Origin: Linanthus parryae
Taxonomy: Eukaryota; Streptophyta; Magnoliopsida; Ericales; Polemoniaceae
NCBI GenBank assembly: GCA_023055425.1
Contig: JALGPY010000033.1
Location: 2,288,908-2,352,907, forward strand
Reading direction: 5' to 3'
Length of the DNA: 64,000 bases
Each line of letters opens with the position of its first letter. Within the stretch, counting starts at the first letter, position 1. The translations under genes and the position numbers were made by a program. The notes under the pieces are model-generated. The model saw only the letters and a program-made list of their open reading frames with translations, was not told the DNA's origin and searched no databases. Of this stretch, positions 21,756 through 31,965 are shown piece by piece.

Positions 21756-22984
21756 TGTAAGTTCAGCCTTTTACAAAGGCTTGAAATAACTTGTCTGTTT
21801 CAAGGCCTTGAAACTGCTTTCAAGCATTTGAAACAAGCACTACAGAATACAACATGAACTTAGGGGGAGCTTTTGATTTAATTCCAAAAGATCCTATGAT
21901 TGATTATATGTTACTTGATGATGAAAGAAAAATCATTCTACTACTCTAAATTGTGATCAATCTATCTTTTTGACAAAGTTTTGGAGGGATATATAGTTGC
22001 CTATTTTCCAGGTATCAGTTTCTAAACTGGGATGTTCCAGAAAAGGAAAATGAGCTGTTGATTTGATTCTTTGGTTGCTCGAATATGATCTAGACCTTCC
22101 TAACTTACTCCTAAACAAATTAGAGACCGTATCCTTGAAGATACTGAGCAACTAGCCAATGGAGGAGGCTATTAGAAGAGTCAAGATTTGAAGCTATTTT
22201 CAGGAAAGTTTGTTGAGAAAATTCTGAAGATCTTTAATTCAAACAGGCTGCTTAAAAGATAAAATTACTGAAGAATTTCGAAGACACAACATAGCACAAT
22301 ACACAGAGACATTGAAACAACATAGAGGATTGACAAGCAACCTAGAAGCAGATATCTACATCACTCAATCCTATCATCTGAAGAACACTGCATTCTCACT
22401 GAAGACTTAGTTCTCAGTATTCTTCTCTTTTGATCATCATTTGTATATCATTTGGTTAATACTTCTAGTTCTTATTCTCGTGGATTGATCAAGGTGAAGT
22501 AAATCAGTTAGTTTGAGCAGGTACTAGATAGGTTAGTGAGAACCACAAGCTATAACTGAATAAGGCATCTCTCTGTGCTTGAGATCTAGGCCTTAGCTTT
22601 TGATTAGTAAGAATTGAGTTGAAAATCCTGCAGGCATTAAGTTCTTGAGGTAGAGACGTAGGTCCAAGTGGACTGAACTCTATAAATCAGTGTGTCTCTT
22701 GCACATTCTTTACTACATTTAGCTTATACACTACTCAAAAAATATTTTAGTTCAAGGGCTTGAAACTCATTTCAAGGCCTTAAAAACTTTCAGCTTACTA
22801 TTTACTTTCTGTTTTGATTCAAGGGCTTGAATATCATATCAAGGCCTTGAAATACTTGCTCCACTTCACAAACATCTTTGAAACTACTCTTTTAGCAAAA
22901 TTTGAAAAAGTTGTCATACTCTATTCAACCCCTCCCCCTTCTAAAGTATTGAATATGTAGTTATTCCTATGGTACTGTCCTTCA
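21756..22984 (+). repeat. Sirevirus 5' LTR (1229 bp)
   Basis: It begins TGTAAGTTCAGCC and ends GTCCTTCA. It carries at least five TTCAAGG(C/G)CTTGAA palindromes (21798-21813, 22751-22765, 22770-22785, 22818-22831 and 22839-22852). It is 65 bases longer than the 3' LTR, which has lost sequence around the last two palindromes. Confidence 0.93.
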
Positions 22985-22986
22985 AT

Positions 22987-22998
22987 TGGTATCTGAGC
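22987..22998 (+). promoter_or_regulatory. Sirevirus primer binding site
   Basis: TGGTATCTGAGC begins two bases after the LTR and differs by one base from the initiator-methionine tRNA complement TGGTATCAGAGC. Confidence 0.8.
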
Positions 22999-23033
22999 TT
23001 GTATCACCGCATAGATCTAACAATCTTGTGATT

Positions 23034-24496
23034 ATGAGTACTAAGGGAGATGGTGGTTTCTCACAAGGAAGAGCTGAAAATAGACATCCCTTTTTCTATG
23101 TTGACAATTCGTGCACTGGAAAGCCCTGATGACAATGTTCATCATTGATCAAGATATGGAACTGTGGACTATCTTTCAGAAGGGTCCTCATATATTCTAC
23201 ACTGAAAAAGATGTGACCATGACTCCCAAAACTGATGATTCACTTTATGCTTCTGAATTAGACAAATTTTCTAAAAATTATAGATCTATGAATCTCTTAT
23301 ATTGTGCTTTGAGTGCAGATGAATTTAACAGTATTTCAGGATGCAAGACTGCCAAGGAAATATGGGATAAGCTTGAGGTGACCTTTGAGGGAACTTTTCA
23401 TGTCAAGCAGACCAAGATCAACATATTTCTTAGGCAATATGAGATGTTCAAGATGAATGGAGGTGAATCAATCAGAGACATGTTCAAAGGACTCATTGAT
23501 ATTGTCAACAAACACATTTCCAATGAAGAAAAGGTTAGAAAGATTCAGAGAAATCTTCCTAAAGCAAAATGGGAACCAAAGACTACTGCCATTTAAGAAG
23601 CTCAAGATATATCATCTCTTCAACTTGATGACCTTCAAGGAAAGCCACTCACACATGAAATCTCTATGAATGAAGCTGATGGAGATCTACCAGAAGAAGA
23701 TGATGATGAAGATCCCTTTGCTCTTATTTCCAAAGCCTTGACTTCAATTCTGAAGATGAAAATGAAATTTGGAAGCAAAGACTTCAGAAAGAACAAACAC
23801 AAATCATCCAGTAGAAGAGACTACAAAGGTAAAGCTATCTCTCATGCTAACAAAGCTAAAGTAATGAATTTCTTTGAGTGTGGTGATGGAGGACACTTAA
23901 TCAGTGACTATCCACACAAGAAGAGCAAACAATTTCAGAAGAAATACCGTAAGAGAAGAAAGAAATCTAGGGTAGCTTCCTGGAGTGATTCTAATTCCTC
24001 TAGTGATTCTGAATCTGAAGAAGAACAAGACAAACTCTGCCTTATGGCCAAGCATGATGAAAGTTTGAAAAGAACATTAGGTAATGGTAAAAGGTTTGAT
24101 TTCTAAACCAACAGATGTCCTCACTGATTATCATAGAACAAAGCTTTTAAATGAGGTGGACTATATGAAAGAGATTAGAACTTTGAAAGAAAAGGTTCAT
24201 GAGCAAGCAAAAGATAACTTGGAACTTTTTTTTGTCAAAATCAAAGCCTTGAAATTTCTCAGAAAAACTCTGACAGAGATTTCAAAGCTTGGGAAACCAG
24301 TTTCAAGGCCTTGAAAACTCAAGTCAAGGAAGTAGTCACTGAGAACTCTCTTTTGAGTGACAACAATGTTTCTCTAAGACATCATTGTGATGAATTGGAG
24401 GAACTAAAAACTACTCTAACTGAGAAAATTCAATATGCTAAGAAGGCTATGACAAAGCTTGCTGGCTCAGAACACAATCCGAACTTGATTCTTTGA
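23034..24496 (+). pseudogene. gag: Sirevirus gag (broken)
   Basis: A start at 23034 (MSTKGDGGFSQ) runs into a stop near 23127, and the frame resumes from 23111. Residues encoded at 23310-23510 match the copia gag (UBN2-type) core, with CKTAKEIWDKLEVTFEG and a KINIFLRQYEMFKM helix. A stop at 23594 precedes an acidic stretch and a basic stretch. The first zinc knuckle (about 23868-23912) has lost its first and last cysteines (FFECGDGGHLISDY). A long charged, heptad-like region at 24084-24496 looks like the coiled coil common in Sirevirus gag; it is split by two stops. Confidence 0.85.
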
Positions 24497-24559
24497 GGAA
24501 GCTTACGGTCAGTTCAGAAAACTGGTATTGGCTACAATCTAAACTTTCCTAGAAAAAGC

Positions 24560-27500
24560 AACACCGGATTTGTGAAGGTTAGTAGCAAAAATTCTCCTAA
24601 GTGCCATTACTGCAACAGAATTGGTCATTTTAAAATTACTTGTCCTTTTAGAAGAAGATACCCTCAAATAATCAGGAACACTTTTCCATTTCAACTTAAA
24701 AGAAAAGTTATACATATTTGGGTTCCAATAGGGGTTAGACCACCTAACATGGTTGACCCTGAATATGAAGTTAAATTCTACACTTGGTCTAACAGCTGGG
24801 TAAGGCAGTGAATGGTGTTTGCAGGATGTCACCAAGAGTAAAGATCAAAGATGGTTTATGGACAGTGGTTGCTCCAGACATATGAGTGGAAATACATCTT
24901 TATTCTCAGAACTGAAAGAGCAATTTGAAGTCTCAATCACACTTGGTGACAAAGGGAAATGCAACATTTTAGGTATTGGTAAAGTTGTTAGAAATTGTGA
25001 AAACTCTATTTCTGATGTCTATTTAGTTAATGGTTTGAAATTTAATATTCTTAGTGTATCTCAACTTTTTGATAATGGTAACAAGGTTATCTTTGACAAA
25101 GAGAAATGTGTGGTGAAAAAGGAGAAATTAGGAATTCGCATTCGCACTGCCTCAAGGTCAAACAATGTCTATACTTTACACACTAACAAAGTTATAGGTT
25201 AAATCTTGAAGTGTCTCAAGGCCTTGAAAGAGGATTCAAAGAATTGGCACAGAAAGCTTGGACACATTAGCTTGCATTCATTGAACAAGTTGATCTCTAA
25301 AGACCTGGTAAGAGGATTTCCTTATATAAAATTGAAATATGATGACGTATGCAAAGATGTGCTCAAGGTATGTATACAAGGATCTCACTCAAACCAAAGA
25401 AATTGGTAAGTACTACTAGACCCATTGAGCTACTTCACATAGATATTTGTGGTCCTATGAGGACTCCAACTCCAAAGGGTAAGAATTATATGTTAGTTAT
25501 TGTTGATGATTATTCTATATTTACTTGAGTTATATTTCTTAGAGATAAATCTGAAGCTCTAACTGAATTTTCAAAGATTTGTAAATATCTTCAAACTTTG
25601 AAAAACCTACCACTTGCTTCAGTTATAAGTGATCATGGTAGAGAAATTGATCAGCTTGAGTTTGATTTATTTGGTGCTAAGCATGATATCTCTCAAAACT
25701 TTTATGCTCCAAGAACTCCTCAACAGAATGTTGTTGTTGAAAGAAAGAACATGATTCTTGTAGATATGTCAAGGACAATGCTTCTAGAGAATAAGTTACC
25801 AAAGTCATTCTGGGCAGAAGCTATGAACACAGCCAACTACATACTCAACGGATGCCTGATTAGGCCAATTTTGAAGAAGACCCCATATAAACATTTCAAA
25901 GGAAGAAAGACAAATATTTCATATTTCAAACCTTTTGGCTGCACTTGTTTTGTTCACATTAATGGTAAGGACAATCTTGGTAAGTTTGATGCAAGAAGTG
26001 ATGAAGATTTATTTCTTGGTTACTCTCTAACTAGCAAAGCTTATAGAGCTTACAATAAAAGAACTAAGCTTGTTGAAGATAGTATTCATGTTATGTTTGA
26101 TGAAATCTATGATGGTTCTTCGAGTGAAAGTTTTGCAGACTTGAATTTGAACAAGCATGAGTCAGAAGATGAAGCAGAGACTTCACATGGTTTCAAGGAA
26201 AGCTTGCAGGAAAGAAGGAAGAATTTTCAAGGCGTTAAAAATGGTTCTCAAATCCCTGAAAATGAGCAACAGAAGAATCAAAGTGATTAAGCCACTTCCT
26301 TAAGATCTCAAAGGATTGAAAAGTTACCTGGAGAACCTGAGCCATGGACCCAAGAAAGAGATTCAAATATATGCCATCTCATCCAGTTGACAACATTATA
26401 TCTGATCCATCCACTGGTACGCAGACAAGATCCCAATTCAAAAATGTGCGTGCTTTTAATGCTTTTTATTTCAGTTTTAGAACCCAAAATGTGAAAGAAT
26501 CGTCACAAGAAGCAGACTGGATCATTTCAATGCAAAGTGAGCTCAATGAATTTGAGAAAAACAAGGTGTGGAATCTAGTTCCTCCACGAAAAGATTAGTC
26601 TGTTATTGGCACAAGGTGGGTGTTCAAAAAGAAGTTAGATAAATATGGCAAGATAATAAGAAACAAAGCCACATTAGTAGCTCAAGGCTACAACCAAGAA
26701 GAAGGTATTGATTATGGGGACAATTTTGCTCCTGTTGCAAGGTTAGAAGCAATTAGAACGTTACTTGCATTTTCATCTTACATGAACATGAAACATTTTT
26801 AAATGGATGTGAAGTGAGCATTTCTAAATGGTTACTTGCAAGAAGAAGTTTATGTAGCTTAACCTACTGGATTTGAAAAACTGATGAGTTTCCTAATCAT
26901 GTTAATAAACTTGACAAAGCTCTCTATGGTTTAAAACAAGCTCCAAGGGCTTGGTATGAAAGACTTTCAAAGTTTCTACTTGAAAATGGTTTCAAGAGAG
27001 GATTAGTTGATAAAACCGTTTTCATAAAGACTCATTAGAAAGACATTTTAGTAGTTCAAATATATGTTGATGATATTCTGTTTGGAGCTACTAATGAATC
27101 TCTTTACAAGGATTTTTCAAGTCTTATGAGCAGGGAATTTGAGATGAGCTTAGTGGGAGAATTGAACTTCTTCCTTGGAATGCATGTACAACAGAAGAAG
27201 AAATGAATCTTTCTTCATCAAAACAAGTACACTAAGAATTTGATCAACAAGTAGAATATGTCTCAGTCCAAAGTTACAAATACTCCGATGAGTTTTACAC
27301 TCTCCTTCGATAAGGAAGAAGCTGGTAAGAGTGTAATTCCGAAAGAGTGTATATGTATGATTGGATATTTTATATATCTCACTTCTAGTAGACCACACAT
27401 TATGTTTAGTGTCTGTATGTGTGCAAGATTTCAGTCTGATCCCAAAGAGTCACATTTAACTGCTGTTAAAAGAAAATTCAGATATCTCAATGGTACCAAA

Positions 27501-28014
27501 GACTTATGGCTTTGGTATCCAAAACAGTCTAACTTCTCTCTTTGTGGATATTCAGATGCTGACTGTGCATGATATAAAGTTGACAGAAAAAGCACTTCAG
27601 GGTGTTGCCAATTCTTGGTTCATTCCTAATCAGCTGGCATTCCAAGAAATAGAACTATGTGGCATTATCATAGCTGAAGCTGAATATATAGCAGCTAGAG
27701 CCTGCTGCTCACAAGGGCTGTGGATTGCTCAGCAAATGAGGGATCTTGGATTTGATTTCAAAGAAATATCTATCAAATGTGACAACACCAGTGCTATTTC
27801 AATTATAAAGAATCCAGTCCAGTATTCAAGAACCAAGCACATATATATTAGACATCATTTCATCAGAGATCATGCTCAGAAAGGTGATATTATTCATGAA
27901 TTTGTTTCTACTAACATGCAGCTGGCATATATCTTCACTAAACCATTGCCAAAAGAAAGATTTACAGCCCTCAGATTAGAGATGAGTATTATTAATAAAG
28001 AAGTGTTAGTTTAG
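24560..28014 (+). pseudogene. pol: Sirevirus pol: zinc knuckle, protease, integrase, RT, RNase H (broken)
   Basis: An intact CX2CX4HX4C knuckle (CHYCNRIGHFKITC) is encoded at 24602-24643. The protease DSG is at 24861-24869 (WFMDSGCSRHMSG). The GAG-pre-integrase region is near 25240. Integrase motifs are VDDYS (about 25503), ISDHGREID (25626) and VVVERKN (25733). Reverse transcriptase shows RWVFKKK (about 26612), [15 protein letters not shown] and the active site YVDD at 27063-27074. RNase H shows GYSDADC, SEAEYIAA and RTKHIYIRHHFIRD. At least seven in-frame stops (for example near 25200, 25528, 26596, 26800 and 26815) and several frameshifts exist, so it is dead despite intact catalytic motifs. 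Confidence 0.9.
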
Positions 28015-28020
28015 GGGGAG
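28011..28020 (+). other. Purine tract 1 of the Sirevirus, directly after pol
   Basis: TTAGGGGGAG overlaps the pol stop region. Similar GGGGGAG tracts occur at 30409-30415 and 30634-30640. Multiple purine tracts are a Sirevirus character; only the last one adjoins the LTR. Confidence 0.6.
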
Positions 28021-28468
28021 TATAAGGTAAGTTTAAGGTGAAGTATTATGTGTTTCAAAGTTTTGAACTGATTTTCAAAGCCTTGAAAATCTTTTCAAAG
28101 CCTTGATGTTACTTGTTTCAGCAGTATAGCTTTTCAAGGAATTGAAATTCTTTCCAAAGCCTTTAAAATAAGCATGTATGCTATTTAGTCAAAAATTGGA
28201 TCTTCCAATATTGGGAGCTATCTCAGTAGATAATTGCTCAATATTGTATTTACTTTTTAAAAATATTTTCATATAAATCAGTAATATTTTATTTCCTTCC
28301 CACGTCACACACACATATGTAAATTTAATTCAAACTGTAAAGACTTTAAAGAGATTTGGAAATATTTTTTTTCCTTATCTAAATCAAACTCTCTAGTGTT
28401 TATCTCCTTCTGTCTCTCTCTCTTCTCCGTATCACTTCTGCCTATCTATTCTCTACCCTCAAACCCTA

Positions 28469-29890
28469 ATGAGCACAAGAAGAGAATCCCAAAGAATCAA
28501 GATGGCTTGAGGCTCTAAGGTGGTTTCAGAAAAGACGAGGAATGCCGCAGAAGATGTGATTCAAACTATCAGCGGTGATTCTCTTTCCAGAACTCCAACT
28601 GAAGAAAAGTCCCCTTCTCCTCCAAAGAAGAAAAGCAAGAAAGTTCTGACACCAACTTCTAGCAAGAAGAAGAAGAAGAAAAATCAATCTGCTCTAGAGA
28701 AACATCCAGAAGTATAGGTGGCTAGTCCAAAGAAGTTGAAGAAGAAGAAGCCTACAATTGCTGAAAAGGGAAAAGAAAAATTTCTTGAGATTGAACAAGA
28801 TAAAAGCACTAGAAAAGATTTGCAGATCTATTCTAGAAAAGCCCCACTACCCTGGTAAGAAACTTTACAGGAAGTGGTTTATTTCTCAAACTGCTAGAGG
28901 TCAATGGTTAGATGGTTTTTCTTCTAGACCAGTAGCCTATTGTAGCATGGTTAGTGATAACATGTTGAAATCCATGAATATGGAGTGTGTTAAGAGGCTG
29001 AAGAAAAGCTCTCTTTGGAAAGGTTTGAACCCTCATGAAGTTTCCTACCCTAGGCTTACTAGGCTTTTCTATGTGAACATAATTCAACTCAAAACAACTG
29101 TTAACCTAGTGATTCAATCCAAAGTTGCTGGGATTTCAATGGAGTTACATCACTCAGAGATTGCCAATGTCTTAGGATGCTCAAAAAGGTATAGCACAAA
29201 AAACTATCCAAACAAGGTTGAAGCTTTGGAATTGGCTAGGGAAGAATTATTTCTACATACTGCTCTACCTCCTCTAAACAGTTAACACACTCTGTGCTAA
29301 CTGTTGAAGCCAAAGTTTTGTTCACAATCTTGACGAGGTGTGTAGTGCCTAGGGAGAATTCAAAAGAGCTGTTAACTGACAGGGTATTATATTTGATGTA
29401 TTTGATCATGCATGGATATGAGATTGATCTTCCAACAATTGTGATGGAACACATGCTCTACTCCTAGACCAAAGAAAGAAAGCACCATTTGCGTTATAAT
29501 AATCTACTTTATGAATTCTTTCTTCACCTTGACCTTCCGACTGACAAAGAAGAAACAATTACCACAGGTTTTGGAATGCTTGATGAGAAGGAATTTGAGA
29601 GAATTGGTGTTGTGAAAACCAGTGATGGGATATGCAAGTTATATTCTGATCTGTCTCAGAAGGATTTGAAATCCAAGAATTTTTCTAAACCCAAGGCCTT
29701 GACCACTCCTTCAAACATACCCTCTAAACCTCAAGACCTCTCCATGGTGGTTCAAAAACTTGAAGTTCTAGTGAAGGATATGGATGAGCTGAAGGAAAGT
29801 TAGCATGAATTTGGCACTGAGTTCGAGCAAGTAAAGTATATGGTTGAAAGCATATTCACGAGCATCAATGTACTTCATATGGAAGAATAA
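28469..29890 (+). pseudogene. Envelope-like third coding region of the Sirevirus (broken)
   Basis: It starts with ATG at 28469 in a leader-like context after a CT-rich stretch. The N-terminal part is basic and lysine/serine/proline-rich (KSPSPPKKKSKK). From 28830 the reading continues in another frame with YRKWFISQTARGQWLDGF and RLTRLFYVNI. After 29283 it continues with LTVEAKVLFTILTRCVVPRE and YEIDLPTIVMEHM, and ends in a charged, coiled-coil-like tail to about 29890. The FY-N motif, the IV-PR block and the INLP-like block are those of plant retrotransposon envelope-like or putative plant transposon domains. No signal peptide or convincing membrane segment was seen. Stops at 28508, 28715, 29283, 29467 and 29801 and at least two frameshifts disrupt it. 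Its function in the group is not settled. Confidence 0.75.
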
Positions 29891-30630
29891 GCGTCTCAGG
29901 ATACAGAAGGATCAAAGAAAGATGCAGAAGGTCAACTAGTTATTTGCTCAGTGAGAATACAACTCAGGATGAGGATACATGGGTGTTGGAAAAAAGAAAA
30001 CAAGTTGTTTAGGAACATGTTGATGAAGAACAGGAACAAGCTGATACTGACAGTCCTGACTCTGGGATGCTGATCAAGGATCTCAAGAAGAAGAAGAATA
30101 AAGCTGTCATTCCAGAGATAGTAACTGAAGCACAACTATTTGAAGCAACTGGTGGTGCTAATGGTCAGGCAGATCAAGAAGAAGAACAATAAGATGATGA
30201 GAATGATGAAGAAGATAGTGGAGAAAAAGATGCTGAGCCCAAGGGAGATGGAGACCCAACCCCTTAATTCTTCCCTATTCTTTCTTTCTTTTCAAGGCCT
30301 TGAATCTCTCTTCAAAGTCTTGAAAATTTCTATCCTTTAAAACTTCTTACTCAGTTTTCTGAAAATTGATCCAACATTTTCTCATTCTTTTTTGATGAAA
30401 GTCAAAAAGGGGGAGAAATTTAGGTGTTTATATGTTTATTTTTAGTACTTTTTATCTAGCTTAGAGATCTGGTTTAGATCAATCGGTTTTGCTAAACATT
30501 GCTACAGTTTTGTTGCTAATAAGTTGGATTACTTGGATATCTCGTGTTACAGTTTATTATCATGGATTGTGCTATGCTTTAACGAATATTTTTTTGTAGA
30601 TATTAAGTCCCCACAAAGTTGGTCTTTCAT
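29891..30630 (+). other. Sirevirus 3' untranslated region
   Basis: It begins with an acidic, glutamate/lysine-rich stretch (29900-30250) that may be the far end of the envelope-like region in broken frames. Two palindromic motifs follow (30290-30305 and 30311-30325) and a purine tract AAAAAGGGGGAGAAA at 30404-30418. No further gene is recognised. Confidence 0.55.
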
Positions 30631-30642
30631 CAAGGGGGAGAT
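30631..30642 (+). other. Sirevirus polypurine tract at the 3' LTR
   Basis: CAAGGGGGAGAT ends immediately before the TGTAAGTTC start of the 3' LTR, the position expected for plus-strand priming. Confidence 0.85.
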
Positions 30643-31806
30643 TGTAAGTTCAGCCTATTTCAATGGCTTGAAACATCCCTTGAAACTGCTTTCAAAGGTT
30701 TGAAACAAGCATTGCAGAATACATCATGAACTTAGGGAAGCTTTTGATTTCATTCCAACTCCTGATCTCCCATGATTGATTATAAGTTACATGATGATGA
30801 ACGAATCATTCTAGTACTCTAAATTGTGATTAATCTATCAGTTTGACTAAGTTTTGCAGGGATATACAGTTTCCTATTTTATAGGAATTAGTTTCTAAAC
30901 TGGGTGTTGCAGAAAAGGAAACTGAGCTATCGATTTGATTCTGTGTTGGCTCAAAACAGATCTGGACCTTTCTAACTTACTCCTAAACAAATTCAAGACA
31001 GTATCCTTGAAGATACTGAGCAACTAGCTGTTAGAGGAGGCTGTTAGAAAAGTCAAGATTTGAAGCTATTTTTTAGGAAAGTTTGCTGAGAAGATTCTGA
31101 AGATCTTCAAATCAAACACGCTGGTGAAACGATGAAATTAGTGAAAAACTTCGAAGACACAACAGAGCAATCAAGAAGAAGATCTACATCACTCAATCCA
31201 ATCACATTAAGAACACTGAATTCTCACTGAAGACTTAGTTCTCAGTGTTATTCTCTTATGATCATCATTTGTATATCATCTGGTTAATAATTCTAGTTCT
31301 TATTTTCGTGGACTGTTCAAGGTGAAAAATATAGAATTCTTAGTTAACGAGTTAGCTAGAGAGTTACTAGATAGGTTAGTGAGAACCACAAGCTGTAACA
31401 TAGTAAGGCATTTCTCTGTCCTTGAAATCTAGGGCTTAGCTTTTGATTAATAATAATTGAGTTGAAAATCCTACAGGCATTGAGTCCTTGAGGTAGAGAC
31501 GTAGGTCCATGTGGACTGAACTCTATAAATCACTGTGTCTCTTGCATAGTCTTCACTGCACTTTACTTAGCTTATACACTGCTCAAAACAAGTATTAGTT
31601 CAAGGGCTTGAAACTCATTTCAAGGCCTTCAAAACTTTCAGCTTACTATTTACTTTCTGTTTTGATTTCAAATTGAAATACTTGTTGCACTTCACAAACA
31701 TATTTGAAACCACTCTTTTAGAAAAAAATGCAAATGTTTCCATACTCTATTCAACCCCCCTTCTAGAGTAGTGATCCTGTAGTTATTCGTATAATACTGT
31801 CCTTCA
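30643..31806 (+). repeat. Sirevirus 3' LTR (1164 bp)
   Basis: It starts TGTAAGTTCAGCC, ends GTCCTTCA and aligns with the 5' LTR. It has a visible deletion in the first palindrome block (near 30665) and another near 31665-31690. The divergence suggests an insertion that is not recent. Confidence 0.93.
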
Positions 31807-31811
31807 ACAAT

Positions 31812-31965
31812 GTTTTACAGTCAAAATGTGTCAGCACAAGTAAAGGCAATGAGACAACAATTTGTTGAGTCCGAGAATGTGGGTTATGATTATGCGCTAT
31901 GAGATGTTAATTACCTGGAAACTCTGAGACATTAATAAAGCAACACGAAAAAGCCCAACAATCGC
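31812..31965 (+). pseudogene. Athila-A gag, middle piece
   Basis: This 154-base piece follows the ACAAT duplication and reads SQNVSAQVKAMRQQFVESEN, continuing the QMDSLNHQMAMLN region that ends at 21755. A stop follows and G1 interrupts at 31966. Joining across the Sirevirus gives the helical segment expected in Athila gag, which confirms the insertion point. Confidence 0.7.

Larger units (their letters stand above)
21756..31806 (+). mobile_element. Sirevirus-like Ty1/copia element, complete but inactive (10,051 bp)
   Basis: Both LTRs, primer site, gag, pol, a third envelope-like coding region and purine tracts are present in order. The 5-bp target duplication ACAAT is exact (21751-21755 and 31807-31811). 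A coding region between RNase H and the 3' LTR, repeated purine tracts and a long coiled-coil gag are characters of the Sirevirus (SIRE1-like) group of copia elements. Palindromes of the type TTTCAAGGCCTTGAAA are scattered throughout. It sits inside Athila-A gag. Confidence 0.93.

Noticed and set aside
28469..29890. Third coding region as an independent host gene
   Set aside because: It lies between pol and the 3' LTR of an element with an exact TSD, and its motifs match plant retrotransposon envelope-like regions.
21798..31640. TTCAAGGCCTTGAA copies as a CRISPR-like array
   Set aside because: Spacing is irregular, copies are palindromic and degenerate, and they lie inside a plant retrotransposon.
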